Part shown: positions 1 to 6,554 of the stretch, one piece after another
Layout: each line of letters starts with the position of its first letter
How positions within the stretch are numbered: position 1 is the first letter of the stretch
Assembly: GCA_002337215.1 (NCBI GenBank)
Contig: DDFO01000014.1
Location: 112,996 to 123,457 of the forward strand
From: Phycisphaerales bacterium UBA1926
GTDB lineage: Bacteria > Planctomycetota > Phycisphaerae > Phycisphaerales > UBA1924
DNA length: 10,462 bases
Direction: 5' to 3'
The notes under the pieces: model-generated
Databases searched by the model: none
What the model was told of the DNA's origin: nothing
The model's input: the letters and a program-made list of their open reading frames with translations, nothing else
Program-made: the position numbers and the translations under genes

Positions 1-555
1 CCGCATCCACCGCGTCGTGAACAGACCCTGCAGCTCCGACGCGAACCCGCCGTCATCGCTCGCGGCGATCATTGTCGCCGGCAGGCACTTCGCAAGCTCC
101 GTCGCGATCGTCGGACCCGACAGGCACCCGACCCGTCTCGGCTTCCCATCCGGATCGTCCGCGAGCGCCTCCGCGATCACCTGCGTCGGCCGGAGCAGGC
201 TGCCGTTCTCGATCCCCTTTGCCACGCTCACCACCGCCGCGTCCGCCGGAACCACGTCTCGCAGCCGTTCCCACGCCCCCCGCGTGTGCTGCGTCGGCAC
301 CGCGCTCACGATCAGGTCCGCACCCTCCAGCGCCTGCTCGTCGGTCAACGCCACCCGGACCCGGGGGTCCAGCGTCAGATCGGGCAGCCGCGAGCTCGTC
401 CGCACCTGCGAAAGCTCCGCAACCTCCTCGGCGGCGTGGCCCCACAGTGTCACCCCGATCTCGCCCGACCACCGCGACTGGCTGAGCATCTGCGCACAGA
501 CGAGCCCCATCTGCCCACACCCGAGGATCGTCACCCGCCGCGTTCCATCCGCCAT
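1..555 (-). CDS. gpsA: NAD(P)-dependent glycerol-3-phosphate dehydrogenase, partial (C-terminus off the left edge)
   Basis: This cytosolic enzyme reduces dihydroxyacetone phosphate to sn-glycerol-3-phosphate, the backbone precursor of phospholipids. The first 185 residues are visible; the family is usually about 330, so the substrate-binding helical domain is missing. The Rossmann loop is GCGQMG at residues 12-17, where GxGxxG is expected. The segment VSAVPTQHTRGAWERL (83-98) matches the family's 'avPsq..R' region. VSVAKGIE (109-116) carries the conserved Lys113, and LSGPTIATELA (145-155) matches the family's LSGPxxAxEvA block. The ATG at 555 is preceded by GAAAGGT (561-567) at a suitable distance, and the Rossmann strand begins a few residues later, so this start is well supported. 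The gene is transcribed away from the metal ATPase across a 354-bp spacer. Identity rests on several family motifs in the right order and is confident; NADH versus NADPH preference cannot be read here. Confidence 0.93.
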   Translation of the reverse strand, partial: MADGTRRVTILGCGQMGLVCAQMLSQSRWSGEIGVTLWGHAAEEVAELSQVRTSSRLPDLTLDPRVRVALTDEQALEGADLIVSAVPTQHTRGAWERLRDVVPADAAVVSVAKGIENGSLLRPTQVIAEALADDPDGKPRRVGCLSGPTIATELAKCLPATMIAASDDGGFASELQGLFTTRWMR

Positions 556-560
556 CGCAC

Positions 561-567
561 ACCTTTC
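561..567 (-). promoter_or_regulatory. Ribosome binding site of gpsA
   Basis: On the minus strand this reads GAAAGGT, ending 5 nt before the ATG at 555. It fixes the gpsA start. Confidence 0.5.
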
Positions 568-896
568 GCCGCGTGACCAGCACCGACCAAACCCGTTGCT
601 GAACCGGTTCCGGACCGGCCCACACACCCCGAGAACCGGGCCGATGAGCCCGAACCGCCGAAACACGGCCGTTTCCTGCCCGACCCGGGCCGGAATAGAA
701 CCCCAACGCCCGCCCGTTCGTACCGAATCGGGCACACACGCCCGCCACGAACCGAACGGGACTAAAGTCTACCCGGCAGCGGGCCCAACGCCGCCCGTCC
801 GGCCTCGAGCGGCCAGCCCGCCCGCAGACGCCCGCACGCACAACCAGCCGGGCAGGCCCGCAACGCCCGATCCCGACAACCGGTCAAAGACGACAC

Positions 897-900
897 GGAG
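897..900 (+). promoter_or_regulatory. Ribosome binding site of the P1B ATPase gene
   Basis: GGAG lies 9 nt before the ATG at 910. It supports that start, which also places the His-rich tail at the extreme N-terminus. Confidence 0.5.
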
Positions 901-909
901 CGCAACACG

Positions 910-2979
910 ATGAGCCAGATCGCGACCGATCACGCCCACTCGCATAAGCACGACCACGACCACAAGCACGACCACCGCAGCCCGGTCGAGTGCTGCTCGC
1001 ACCACGAGCTCGAGATCGAACGCTACATCATCCTCTATCTCGTGGGCGGCATGCTCGCGCTGACGAGCTGGATCGCGGGCCTCGCGGGTGTCTCCAGCCC
1101 CCTGGTCACGATCATCCCCGCCGTCATCGGCGCAATCATGCTCGCGCTGCCCCTCTTCAAGGCCTCCTTCGAGGAGATCTTCTTCAAGAAGCGCATCTCC
1201 TCGTCCTCCCTCGCTGCGCTCGCGATCCTCGCCGCACTCGCCGCCGAGCAGTACGTCACCGCCGCCCTCCTCGCCTTCATCCTGCTCGTCGCCGACCAGG
1301 TCCTGAGGCGCACCGCGTTCGGCGCTCAGCGCGCCATCGAGGAACTTGTCGGCCTCACCCCCGACATCGCCCGCATCGTCGAGAACGGTGTGGAACGCGA
1401 GGCCCAGGCCGCCGACGTCGCCGTCGGCATGACCGTCCGGGTCCGCCCCGGCGAGAACCTCCCCGTGGACGGCGTCGTTATCAGCGGCGTCTCCACCATC
1501 AACCAGGCCTCCCTCACTGGTGAGGCGATGCCGATCGAGGCCCAGGACGGCACCGAGGTCTTTGCCGGCACCACCAACCTCACGGGCGTCATCGACCTCC
1601 GCGTCACCAACATCGGCGAGGACACCGCCATCGGGAAGGTTGCCGAGCTCATCCGCGAGGCCGAGTCCTCCAAGAGCCCCAGGCAGCTGCTCATCGAAGA
1701 GGTGAGCCGCTTCTTCGTGCCCGTCGCGATTGCCGTCGCCGCCCTCGTCTGGTTCCTCAACCAGGGCACCGACGACGCTGCGATCAAGGCGATCACCGTC
1801 CTCGTCGTCGTCTGCCCCAGCGCCCTGCTGCTCGCCAGCCCCGCGTCGATGGTTGCCGCCTTCGCCTCCGCCGCCCGCCTGGGCATCATGATCAAGCAGA
1901 CCAACTTCCTCGAGGCCGCCGCCGGCATCGACGCCGTCGTCCTTGACAAGACCGGCACCATCACCACCGGCTCCTTCGAGGTCAGCCGCCTCGCCCCCGC
2001 CGAGGGTGTCGAGGGTGCCGACCTGCTCGCCGGGGCCGCCCACGCCGAGCAATCCTCCAACCACCCCCTCGCCGCCTCCATCATGCGGACCGCCAAGGCC
2101 GCCCGGATCAGCCCCGCCGAGGTCACCCACTACGAGGAGGTTCACGGGCGAGGCGTCAAAGCCAACACCCACGCCGGCGAGATCCTCGCGGGCCGGGCCG
2201 CTTGGATCAAAGAGCTCCTCCCCCACGCCGCCGACCAGATCGCCCACGTCGAGCAGCGCATCGAGGGCATGTCGGGCGTCCACGTCGCCCGCGACGGCCA
2301 CTACCTCGGCGCCGTCGGCCTCGAAGACAAGGTCCGCGCCCAGTCCAAGCCCGTCATCGAACGGCTCCGCGAAATGGGAGTCCGCACTATCGCGATCTTC
2401 ACAGGCGACCGCCTCAGCGTCGCCAAGCGCGTCGGCCAGACCGTCGGCGCCGACCGACTCGAAGCCGAGTGCCTCCCTGAGGACAAGAACCAGCAGATCG
2501 AACTGCTCGGCCAGCAGGGCTACAAGACCATGATGGTGGGCGACGGCATCAACGACGGGCCCGCCCTCGCCCGCGCCGACCTCGGCGTCGCCATGGGCCT
2601 CCGAGGCTCCGACATCGCCACCAACTCCGCGGGCGTCGCCCTCATGACCGACGACCTCAACCGCCTCCCCTTCCTCATCGAACTCGGACGCAAGACCCGA
2701 GCCATCACCGGGCAGAACATCGCCGCCTCCATCCTCATCGCGCTCGTGGGCCTCACACTCGCCGCCACCGGCAACCTGGGTGAAGGCGGCGCCGCCGTCT
2801 TCTTCGCCGCCCTCTTCCACTTCGCGGGCGATGTCTTCGTCCTCGGCAACTCCTTCCGTCTCTTCCGCTTCGGCGAGGATTTCCTCGCCGCCGAGCACAT
2901 GGCAAAGGACGCCGCCGAATCCCGCAAGCAGACCACCCGCCGAGAGGGCAGCGTCCGCCTCAGCGCCGCGACCGCCTGA
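910..2979 (+). CDS. P1B-type heavy-metal-translocating ATPase, His-rich N-terminus, CPS motif
   Basis: This inner-membrane pump (689 aa) couples ATP hydrolysis to transport of a transition-metal ion, most likely efflux. There is no HMA domain; residues 8-32 instead carry ten His plus Cys28 and Cys29, a probable metal-binding tail. Four hydrophobic segments follow (about 39-61, 64-82, 97-112, 114-132). The actuator has TGE at 203-205. TM6 holds the ion motif Cys302-Pro-Ser304. The phosphorylation site is Asp346 in DKTGT, the class-specific HP dipeptide is 385-386, and the hinge is GDGINDGP (544-551). Two last TM segments end with HFAGD (637-641) and NS.RL. Eight TMs and the HP motif place it in P1B. 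CPS is not one of the well-characterised CPC, CPH, SPC or TPC signatures, and HFAGD only resembles the HEGGT of P1B-4 (Co/Fe/Zn-type) pumps, so the metal is unresolved. All catalytic motifs are intact. A terminator directly follows, so it appears to be transcribed alone. Confidence 0.95.
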   Translation: MSQIATDHAHSHKHDHDHKHDHRSPVECCSHHELEIERYIILYLVGGMLALTSWIAGLAGVSSPLVTIIPAVIGAIMLALPLFKASFEEIFFKKRISSSSLAALAILAALAAEQYVTAALLAFILLVADQVLRRTAFGAQRAIEELVGLTPDIARIVENGVEREAQAADVAVGMTVRVRPGENLPVDGVVISGVSTINQASLTGEAMPIEAQDGTEVFAGTTNLTGVIDLRVTNIGEDTAIGKVAELIREAESSKSPRQLLIEEVSRFFVPVAIAVAALVWFLNQGTDDAAIKAITVLVVVCPSALLLASPASMVAAFASAARLGIMIKQTNFLEAAAGIDAVVLDKTGTITTGSFEVSRLAPAEGVEGADLLAGAAHAEQSSNHPLAASIMRTAKAARISPAEVTHYEEVHGRGVKANTHAGEILAGRAAWIKELLPHAADQIAHVEQRIEGMSGVHVARDGHYLGAVGLEDKVRAQSKPVIERLREMGVRTIAIFTGDRLSVAKRVGQTVGADRLEAECLPEDKNQQIELLGQQGYKTMMVGDGINDGPALARADLGVAMGLRGSDIATNSAGVALMTDDLNRLPFLIELGRKTRAITGQNIAASILIALVGLTLAATGNLGEGGAAVFFAALFHFAGDVFVLGNSFRLFRFGEDFLAAEHMAKDAAESRKQTTRREGSVRLSAATA

Positions 2980-3013
2980 CGCGAGTTCCCCCTCGCAACC
3001 AAACACTCAAGAG

Positions 3014-3038
3014 CCCCTCGCGCGAGCGAGGGGTTTTT
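3014..3038 (+). terminator. Rho-independent terminator after the P1B ATPase gene
   Basis: A perfect 8-bp stem, CCCCTCGC (3014-3021) with GCGAGGGG (3026-3033), is closed by a GCGA (GNRA-class) tetraloop and followed at once by TTTTT (3034-3038). It begins 35 nt after the ATPase stop codon. It separates the ATPase transcript from the barrel gene downstream. Confidence 0.9.
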
Positions 3039-3104
3039 CGTGCGTGGTGTCACACGCATTCCTTTTTCTTCATCGCGCGTAGACAACCCTCCGCACACGT
3101 CGCT

Positions 3105-3147
3105 ATGTTTGATATGTCAAACTATTGGTTTACGTTATACCAAACAT
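3105..3147. promoter_or_regulatory. Two adjacent palindromes, candidate operator/promoter of the outer-membrane protein gene
   Basis: This is an AT-rich island in GC-rich surroundings, 13 nt before the start codon at 3160. Site 1 is GTTTGA-TATG-TCAAAC (3107-3122), with perfect 6-bp arms. Site 2 is TTGGTTTA-CGT-TATACCAA (3125-3143), with 7 of 8 arm bases paired. The outer flanks also pair with each other: ATGTTTGATAT (3105-3115) against the complement of ATACCAAACAT (3137-3147), 10 of 11. The four half-sites are therefore variants of one word, roughly TTTGRTAT. That is the expected layout for two dimers of one regulator, or for a metastable hairpin in the leader. The promoter itself probably lies here too (TTGATA at 3109-3114 is -35-like), but no -10 at 17 nt is convincing. 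The regulator is not in the window. Confidence 0.6.
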
Positions 3148-3159
3148 CTGAGAAGCCCC

Positions 3160-4098
3160 ATGAAGCAGAGCACGCACGCACGCACCGCCGCCCTCGCCAT
3201 ACTCCCGATCCTCAACGCCGCCGCCCAGCCGGACACCCAATCACACGGCTCTCAACGCCCCCGACAAACGATTGAAGTAACACCGACCCTGGACGCCACC
3301 GACTCGTCCGTTCTCACCCACAAGTCCGGCTTCCACCTCTTCAACCCCACCCCACGCGAACGCTGGCGTCCACTTGCCGCCGACCGACCCGACGCCACCG
3401 AGAGCCCGATCTCCGTCGACGCCGGCGCCTACCAGATCGAAGCCAGCTTCGCCGAACTGGGACTCGACCGCGAGGACGGCAACGAAACCACCAGCCTCAG
3501 CATCGCCCCCATCAACTTCAAGATCGGCCTCACCAACCGCATCGATCTCCAACTCCTCATCAATCCACTCGAGCACACCAACACCTCCAACGCCCGCGCA
3601 GAAACCGGCATGGGCGACATCGGCTTCCGCGTCAAGATCAACCTCTGGGGCAACGACATGCACGAAACGGGAGAGAAGAACGCCCTCGCACTCCTCCCCT
3701 ATGTCGTCTTCCCGACTGGCGACGACGACGTCACCGACGACGCCTATCAGTTCGGGCTCATCGTTCCATTTTCCACCGAGCTCGCCGGAGGCTGGTCACT
3801 CGGTGCCCAGGTCAAGACCACCTTCACGCACGACGACAGCGCCCCCACACAAACCACGGCAGCCCTCGCCCACACGCTCGTCGTCGGGCACGACATCGCC
3901 GGCGATCTCGCGGGGTACATCGAGTACATCGGCGAATACAGCTTCCATGGCGACGCTGAGTACCGCCCCACCGCCAGCGCGGGCCTCAGCTACACCCTCA
4001 ACGCCGATACCGTTCTCGACGCCGGCCTGCTGGTCGGTCTCGACAACGGGGACACCAAGGACCTCCGACTCTTCACCGGCATCACCAGACGCTTCTGA
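3160..4098 (+). CDS. Outer-membrane beta-barrel protein of the MetA/phenol-degradation 'transporter' family (PF13557-like)
   Basis: This is a predicted secreted 312-aa barrel of the outer membrane; family members are annotated only as putative transporters and no substrate is established. Residues 1-22 form a signal peptide (MKQSTHAR, hydrophobic core, NAAA before Gln23). The family hallmark DRPDATESP is at 75-83, followed by 'isvdaGayqiEasF' matching the usual 'tvppGhfqlE'. Alternating amphipathic strands then continue to the C-terminus, which ends in the barrel-type terminal Phe (ITRRF). I chose the ATG at 3160 over an in-frame ATG at 3040 because the longer form would begin inside the DNA just after the upstream terminator and would bury the signal peptide 40 residues in. 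The ribosome site is weak (GAGAAG, 3150-3155). It lies next to a metal pump but has its own promoter region, so a metal-related role is only a guess. Its 3' end faces the zinc-ribbon gene 16 bp away, with no terminator visible between. Confidence 0.85.
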   Translation: MKQSTHARTAALAILPILNAAAQPDTQSHGSQRPRQTIEVTPTLDATDSSVLTHKSGFHLFNPTPRERWRPLAADRPDATESPISVDAGAYQIEASFAELGLDREDGNETTSLSIAPINFKIGLTNRIDLQLLINPLEHTNTSNARAETGMGDIGFRVKINLWGNDMHETGEKNALALLPYVVFPTGDDDVTDDAYQFGLIVPFSTELAGGWSLGAQVKTTFTHDDSAPTQTTAALAHTLVVGHDIAGDLAGYIEYIGEYSFHGDAEYRPTASAGLSYTLNADTVLDAGLLVGLDNGDTKDLRLFTGITRRF

Positions 4099-4114
4099 CT
4101 CGGTGACGGCGCGA

Positions 4115-4411
4115 TCACGGATCCACCATCGACCCGCTCAGCACCCACGCCATCGCCACCATGAACACCGCGATCGCCCCGAACACCAGCCCGTTCGTCG
4201 CGTTCCAATCGTCCGAAGGCACGATCATCGCGAACACACCGAGCAGCACCACGACCACGCCGACGATCGCCCCCCGCTTCATGCCCCGATCTTCCCCCGC
4301 CGAACCGTCCAGCACCGCGTCGCACCAGGGGCACACCCGCGTCCCCGACCCTTGCAGCCGGCCGTTGCACCGGGGGCAGGTGTCGTCCGGAGCCCGATCC
4401 ACCAGGCTCAC
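4115..4411 (-). CDS. Small zinc-ribbon protein with two membrane segments, translationally coupled to mgtE
   Basis: I propose a 98-aa protein of unknown function. Its N-terminus is a compact zinc ribbon with two CPxC knuckles: Cys12-Pro-Arg-Cys15 and Cys27-Pro-Trp-Cys30. A Lys/Arg pair (45-46) then precedes two hydrophobic segments, about 47-64 and 74-92, joined by a short polar loop with PSDDWN. The ribbon probably faces the cytoplasm. The start is inferred as GTG at 4411-4409, because it overlaps the mgtE stop in the four bases GTGA, the classical arrangement for translational reinitiation. The reading frame is also open further upstream inside mgtE, but that part translates as Arg/Gly-rich shadow sequence. 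The small size, four correctly spaced Cys and clean hydrophobic helices argue for a real gene. A role in assembling or regulating MgtE follows only from the coupling and is speculative. Confidence 0.75.
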   Translation of the reverse strand: MSLVDRAPDDTCPRCNGRLQGSGTRVCPWCDAVLDGSAGEDRGMKRGAIVGVVVVLLGVFAMIVPSDDWNATNGLVFGAIAVFMVAMAWVLSGSMVDP

Positions 4412-5808
4412 AGCAGCGTCCCCGTCAGCACCACCACCGCGACCACGAAGTAGATCGTCAGCCCGCTCACGTCCATGATCGTCGCCACCAGCGGGCTCGA
4501 ACTCGCCGCCGGGTCGAGCCCGAGCTTCTGCATCACGAGCGGCAGCGCCGAACCCGCGATCGAGCCCCACAGGACGATCCCCACGACCGCCGTCCCCACC
4601 ACGAAGCCCACGCGCCACGGGAACTCCGTCTCCGCGAGCCCCACCCAGTCGCACCCCACCACCGTCACCAGCCCCAGCGCCCCGAGCAGCGTCCCGAGCA
4701 CCAGCCCCGTCACCACCTCGCGCCCGAGCACCGTCTTCCAGTCCCCCGGCGCGACATGGTCCAGCGCCAGCGCACGCACCAGCAGGCTCGCCGCCTGCGT
4801 CCCTGTGTTCCCCCCGCTCGACACGATCAGCGGCACGAACAACGCCAGGATCACGGCCTTCTCGAGCGCTTCATCGAAGAACCCCATCACCGCGATCGTC
4901 AGCAGCTGCATCATAAAAAGACCGGCGAGCCAACCCGCACGCTTCCGCAGCATCTCCACCAGCCTGGTCTTCAGATACGGCGCATCCAGCGCCTCAAGAC
5001 CACCGAGCTTGTGGATGTCTTCCGTCGCCTCGATCTCCGCCACGTCCGCCACGTCGTCGTACGTCACGATCCCGATCAGCAGCCCGAGCCCATCGACCAC
5101 CGGCATCGCCGAACGGTCGTACCGCGCCATCATCCGCACGGCCTCTTCCCGGTCGTCCACCGCGTTCAGCGTCGTGAACCGACCATCCAGGAGCTCCTCG
5201 AGAGGCCGCTCCGGATCCGCGAGCACCAGGGGCCTGATGTGGATGTCGTCCACCAGCATCCCATCCGCGTCCACCACGTACACCCAGTTGATCGTTTCCG
5301 CATCCTGCCCATACCGGCGTACCTGCGCCATCGCCGCGCCGACGCTCGAACCTCGCCTGACCTTCACATAGTCCGGCGTCATCAGCCGCCCGACACTCTC
5401 GGGCGGATACCCGAGAATCGCCTGCGTTTCTTTCCGGCTCTCCGGCGTCAGCTTCCGCAGAATCCGACGCGTCACCTCGACCGGCAGCTCATCCAGGATC
5501 TTCACCCGGTCGTCCGGATCCAGGCTCTCGATCACCCGGACCGCCCGCTCCGCGCCGAGCTCACCGATCAGCCGCTCCTGCTCGTCCGCGTCCAGGTGCG
5601 CGAACACCTCCGACGCGTCCTCACGCGGCAAAACCCGGTACGCCAGCGCCGCCTCGGCCGTCTCCCCCTGCTCGATCAGGTCCGCGAGCATCTCCGCGAC
5701 ATCCGCGTGGTCGAACTGCCGCAGGCTCTCCCGAAGCTCGCGATACTCGCCGGAGCGGATCAACTCCACAATCTCCGGCTCCAGCAATTGAACGGTCGGG
5801 CTCGCCAT
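4408..5808 (-). CDS. mgtE: Magnesium transporter/channel MgtE
   Basis: MgtE is a homodimeric inner-membrane Mg2+ channel gated by cytoplasmic Mg2+ sensing. This copy is 466 aa, a full family length. Residues 1 to about 130 are the acidic, helical MgtE N domain, rich in repeated 'LPxE / LdpddrvkiLdeLP' elements. Two CBS domains follow (about 145-200 and 205-262), including MTPDYVKV in the first and SAMPVVDGLGLLIGIVTYDD in the second. A connecting helix leads into five TM helices from about residue 285. The pore region carries SSGGNTGTQAASLLVRALAL. The last helix has DPAASSSPLVATIMDVSG, whose Asp446 corresponds to the pore Mg2+-site Asp of the Thermus protein. The ATG at 5808 has an AGGA (5816-5819) 7 nt before it. 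The gene heads a two-gene unit with the zinc-ribbon gene and diverges from the GNAT gene. The sequence is intact; ion selectivity (Mg versus Co) is not readable. Confidence 0.96.
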   Translation of the reverse strand: MASPTVQLLEPEIVELIRSGEYRELRESLRQFDHADVAEMLADLIEQGETAEAALAYRVLPREDASEVFAHLDADEQERLIGELGAERAVRVIESLDPDDRVKILDELPVEVTRRILRKLTPESRKETQAILGYPPESVGRLMTPDYVKVRRGSSVGAAMAQVRRYGQDAETINWVYVVDADGMLVDDIHIRPLVLADPERPLEELLDGRFTTLNAVDDREEAVRMMARYDRSAMPVVDGLGLLIGIVTYDDVADVAEIEATEDIHKLGGLEALDAPYLKTRLVEMLRKRAGWLAGLFMMQLLTIAVMGFFDEALEKAVILALFVPLIVSSGGNTGTQAASLLVRALALDHVAPGDWKTVLGREVVTGLVLGTLLGALGLVTVVGCDWVGLAETEFPWRVGFVVGTAVVGIVLWGSIAGSALPLVMQKLGLDPAASSSPLVATIMDVSGLTIYFVVAVVVLTGTLL

Positions 5809-5815
5809 ACGACCA

Positions 5816-5819
5816 TCCT
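5816..5819 (-). promoter_or_regulatory. Ribosome binding site of mgtE
   Basis: AGGA on the minus strand, 7 nt before the ATG at 5808. It sits in a 100-bp divergent spacer (5809-5908) in which I could not identify further promoter elements. Confidence 0.5.
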
Positions 5820-5897
5820 AGCGACAAGGCCTCACCCGTCCCCATCCCGTACCATTCCCACAAACCCCGGCGGCGTCGAAACGACCGCCCCAGCCAT

Positions 5898-5902
5898 GGG
5901 AG
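5898..5902 (+). promoter_or_regulatory. Ribosome binding site of the GNAT acetyltransferase gene
   Basis: GGGAG lies 6 nt before the ATG at 5909. It favours this start over the later in-frame Met25. Confidence 0.5.
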
Positions 5903-5908
5903 CCGACC

Positions 5909-6484
5909 ATGTCCAACGACACCTCTGACAACAAACCCAACGCCGAGACCCCCAAGGCCGACCCCGTCACCGTCGTCCCCATGGGCGCCGACTTCACCAT
6001 TCGCGCCACCACCGACGACGACAAGCCCTGGATCCGGAGGCTCCTCCGCCGATACTGGGCGACCGAGAGCGTCCTGAGCAAGGGCAAAATCACCGACGCC
6101 GTCGACACCGCGGGCCTCGCCGCGTTCCAAGACGACGAACCGGTGGGCCTCATCACCTACATCATCGATACGAACCCCGAAACCAACGAGCCCGAGTGCG
6201 AGATCCTGACCCACAACTCGATGGCCGACTCAGGCGGCATCGGCTCCTGTCTGCTCGCCGCTGTCCGCAACGAGGCCCGCGCCCACGGCTGCCGCCGCCT
6301 CTGGCTCGTCACCACCAACGACAACACCCCCGCCATCCGCTTCTACCAACGCCGCGACTTCGACATCTGCGCTCTCCACAGAGACGCGATCTCGAAGGCA
6401 CGCGATCTCAAACCCGAGATCCCTGACGAAGGCCTCGACGGCATCCGGGTGCGGCACGAGATTGAGCTGGAGTATGTGCTCTGA
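5909..6484 (+). CDS. GNAT-family N-acetyltransferase
   Basis: This is a predicted cytosolic acetyl-CoA-dependent N-acetyltransferase of 191 aa; the acceptor substrate is unknown. Residues 1-27 are a polar, probably disordered extension. The fold starts at FTIRATTDDDKPWI. Motif A is clear: strand ECEILTHNSMA, then the acetyl-CoA pyrophosphate loop G-G-I-G-S (109-113, Q/R-x-x-G-x-G/A with Asp107 in the Q/R place), then the helix LLAAVRNEARAHG. Motif B is also typical, with RRLWLVTTNDNTPAIRFYQRRDF giving the Asn and Tyr residues that commonly line the active site. The C-terminal part (DGIRVRHEIELEYVL) forms the last strands of the fold. The gene stands alone: it diverges from mgtE and converges on the DUF4230-like gene. 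The family call is secure; closest-relative function cannot be assigned from sequence alone. Confidence 0.88.
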   Translation: MSNDTSDNKPNAETPKADPVTVVPMGADFTIRATTDDDKPWIRRLLRRYWATESVLSKGKITDAVDTAGLAAFQDDEPVGLITYIIDTNPETNEPECEILTHNSMADSGGIGSCLLAAVRNEARAHGCRRLWLVTTNDNTPAIRFYQRRDFDICALHRDAISKARDLKPEIPDEGLDGIRVRHEIELEYVL

Positions 6485-6490
6485 GTCTCA

Positions 6491-6523
6491 AACAAAAAGC
6501 ACGCGGCCCAACGGACCGCGTGC
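6491..6523 (-). terminator. Rho-independent terminator of the DUF4230-like gene, shared convergent position
   Basis: Arms GCACGCGG (6499-6506) and CCGCGTGC (6516-6523) form a perfect 8-bp stem around a 9-nt loop. Read on the minus strand, the stem is followed by TTTTTGTT (6498-6491), so the T-tract serves the minus-strand gene. On the plus strand the stem is followed only by AATCAATC, so termination of the GNAT transcript here would be weaker. Confidence 0.85.
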
Positions 6524-6554
6524 AATCAATCAACTCTGAATGTCAGCCCGACCC

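Larger units (their letters stand above)
556..909. other. Divergent intergenic region between gpsA and the metal ATPase gene
   Basis: This stretch of 354 bp has no credible gene; the ORFs crossing it on both strands are low-complexity Pro/Arg/Ala or Gly/Arg translations. It must hold the promoters of both divergent genes, but I cannot assign a clear -35/-10 pair. Two items stand out. One is an inverted repeat with 8-bp arms, CCCGTTCG (713-720) and CGAACGGG (753-760), whose loop contains the small palindrome CCGAATCGG (723-731). The other is a rare AT-containing spot, GACTAAAGTC (760-769), itself a 4-bp-arm palindrome abutting the inverted repeat. Either could be an operator or part of a promoter, but short GC repeats arise easily in DNA of this composition. 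Confidence 0.5.

Noticed and set aside
53..841. Minus-strand ORF running through gpsA and the spacer (262 codons), and a plus-strand ORF at 17-913
   Set aside because: Both are Arg/Gly- or Ser/Pro/Arg-rich out-of-frame readings. The gpsA frame, open from 555 to the left edge, shows clear dehydrogenase motifs.
769..3006. Minus-strand ORF of 745 codons opposite the ATPase gene
   Set aside because: It translates to Gly/Asp/Glu/Val-rich low-complexity sequence without any domain. It is the expected antisense shadow of a GC-rich gene with C-ending codons; the plus strand carries all P-type ATPase motifs.
3107..3122. FNR/CRP-type site in the first palindrome
   Set aside because: The distance between TTGA and TCAA is 4 nt, whereas FNR sites need 6, and the CRP consensus TGTGA is absent.
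3040..3159. In-frame 40-codon N-terminal extension of the barrel protein
   Set aside because: It would begin right after the terminator T-tract, cross the palindromes, and put the signal peptide in the interior. The ATG at 3160 gives a normal signal sequence.
4412..4654. Upstream extension of the zinc-ribbon frame inside mgtE
   Set aside because: The extra residues are Arg/Gly/Asp-rich shadow sequence; the GTG overlapping the mgtE stop is a better start.
4756..5928. Plus-strand ORF of 390 codons opposite mgtE
   Set aside because: His/Arg/Gln/Pro-rich translation with no recognisable domain; shadow of mgtE, which has complete CBS and pore signatures on the other strand.
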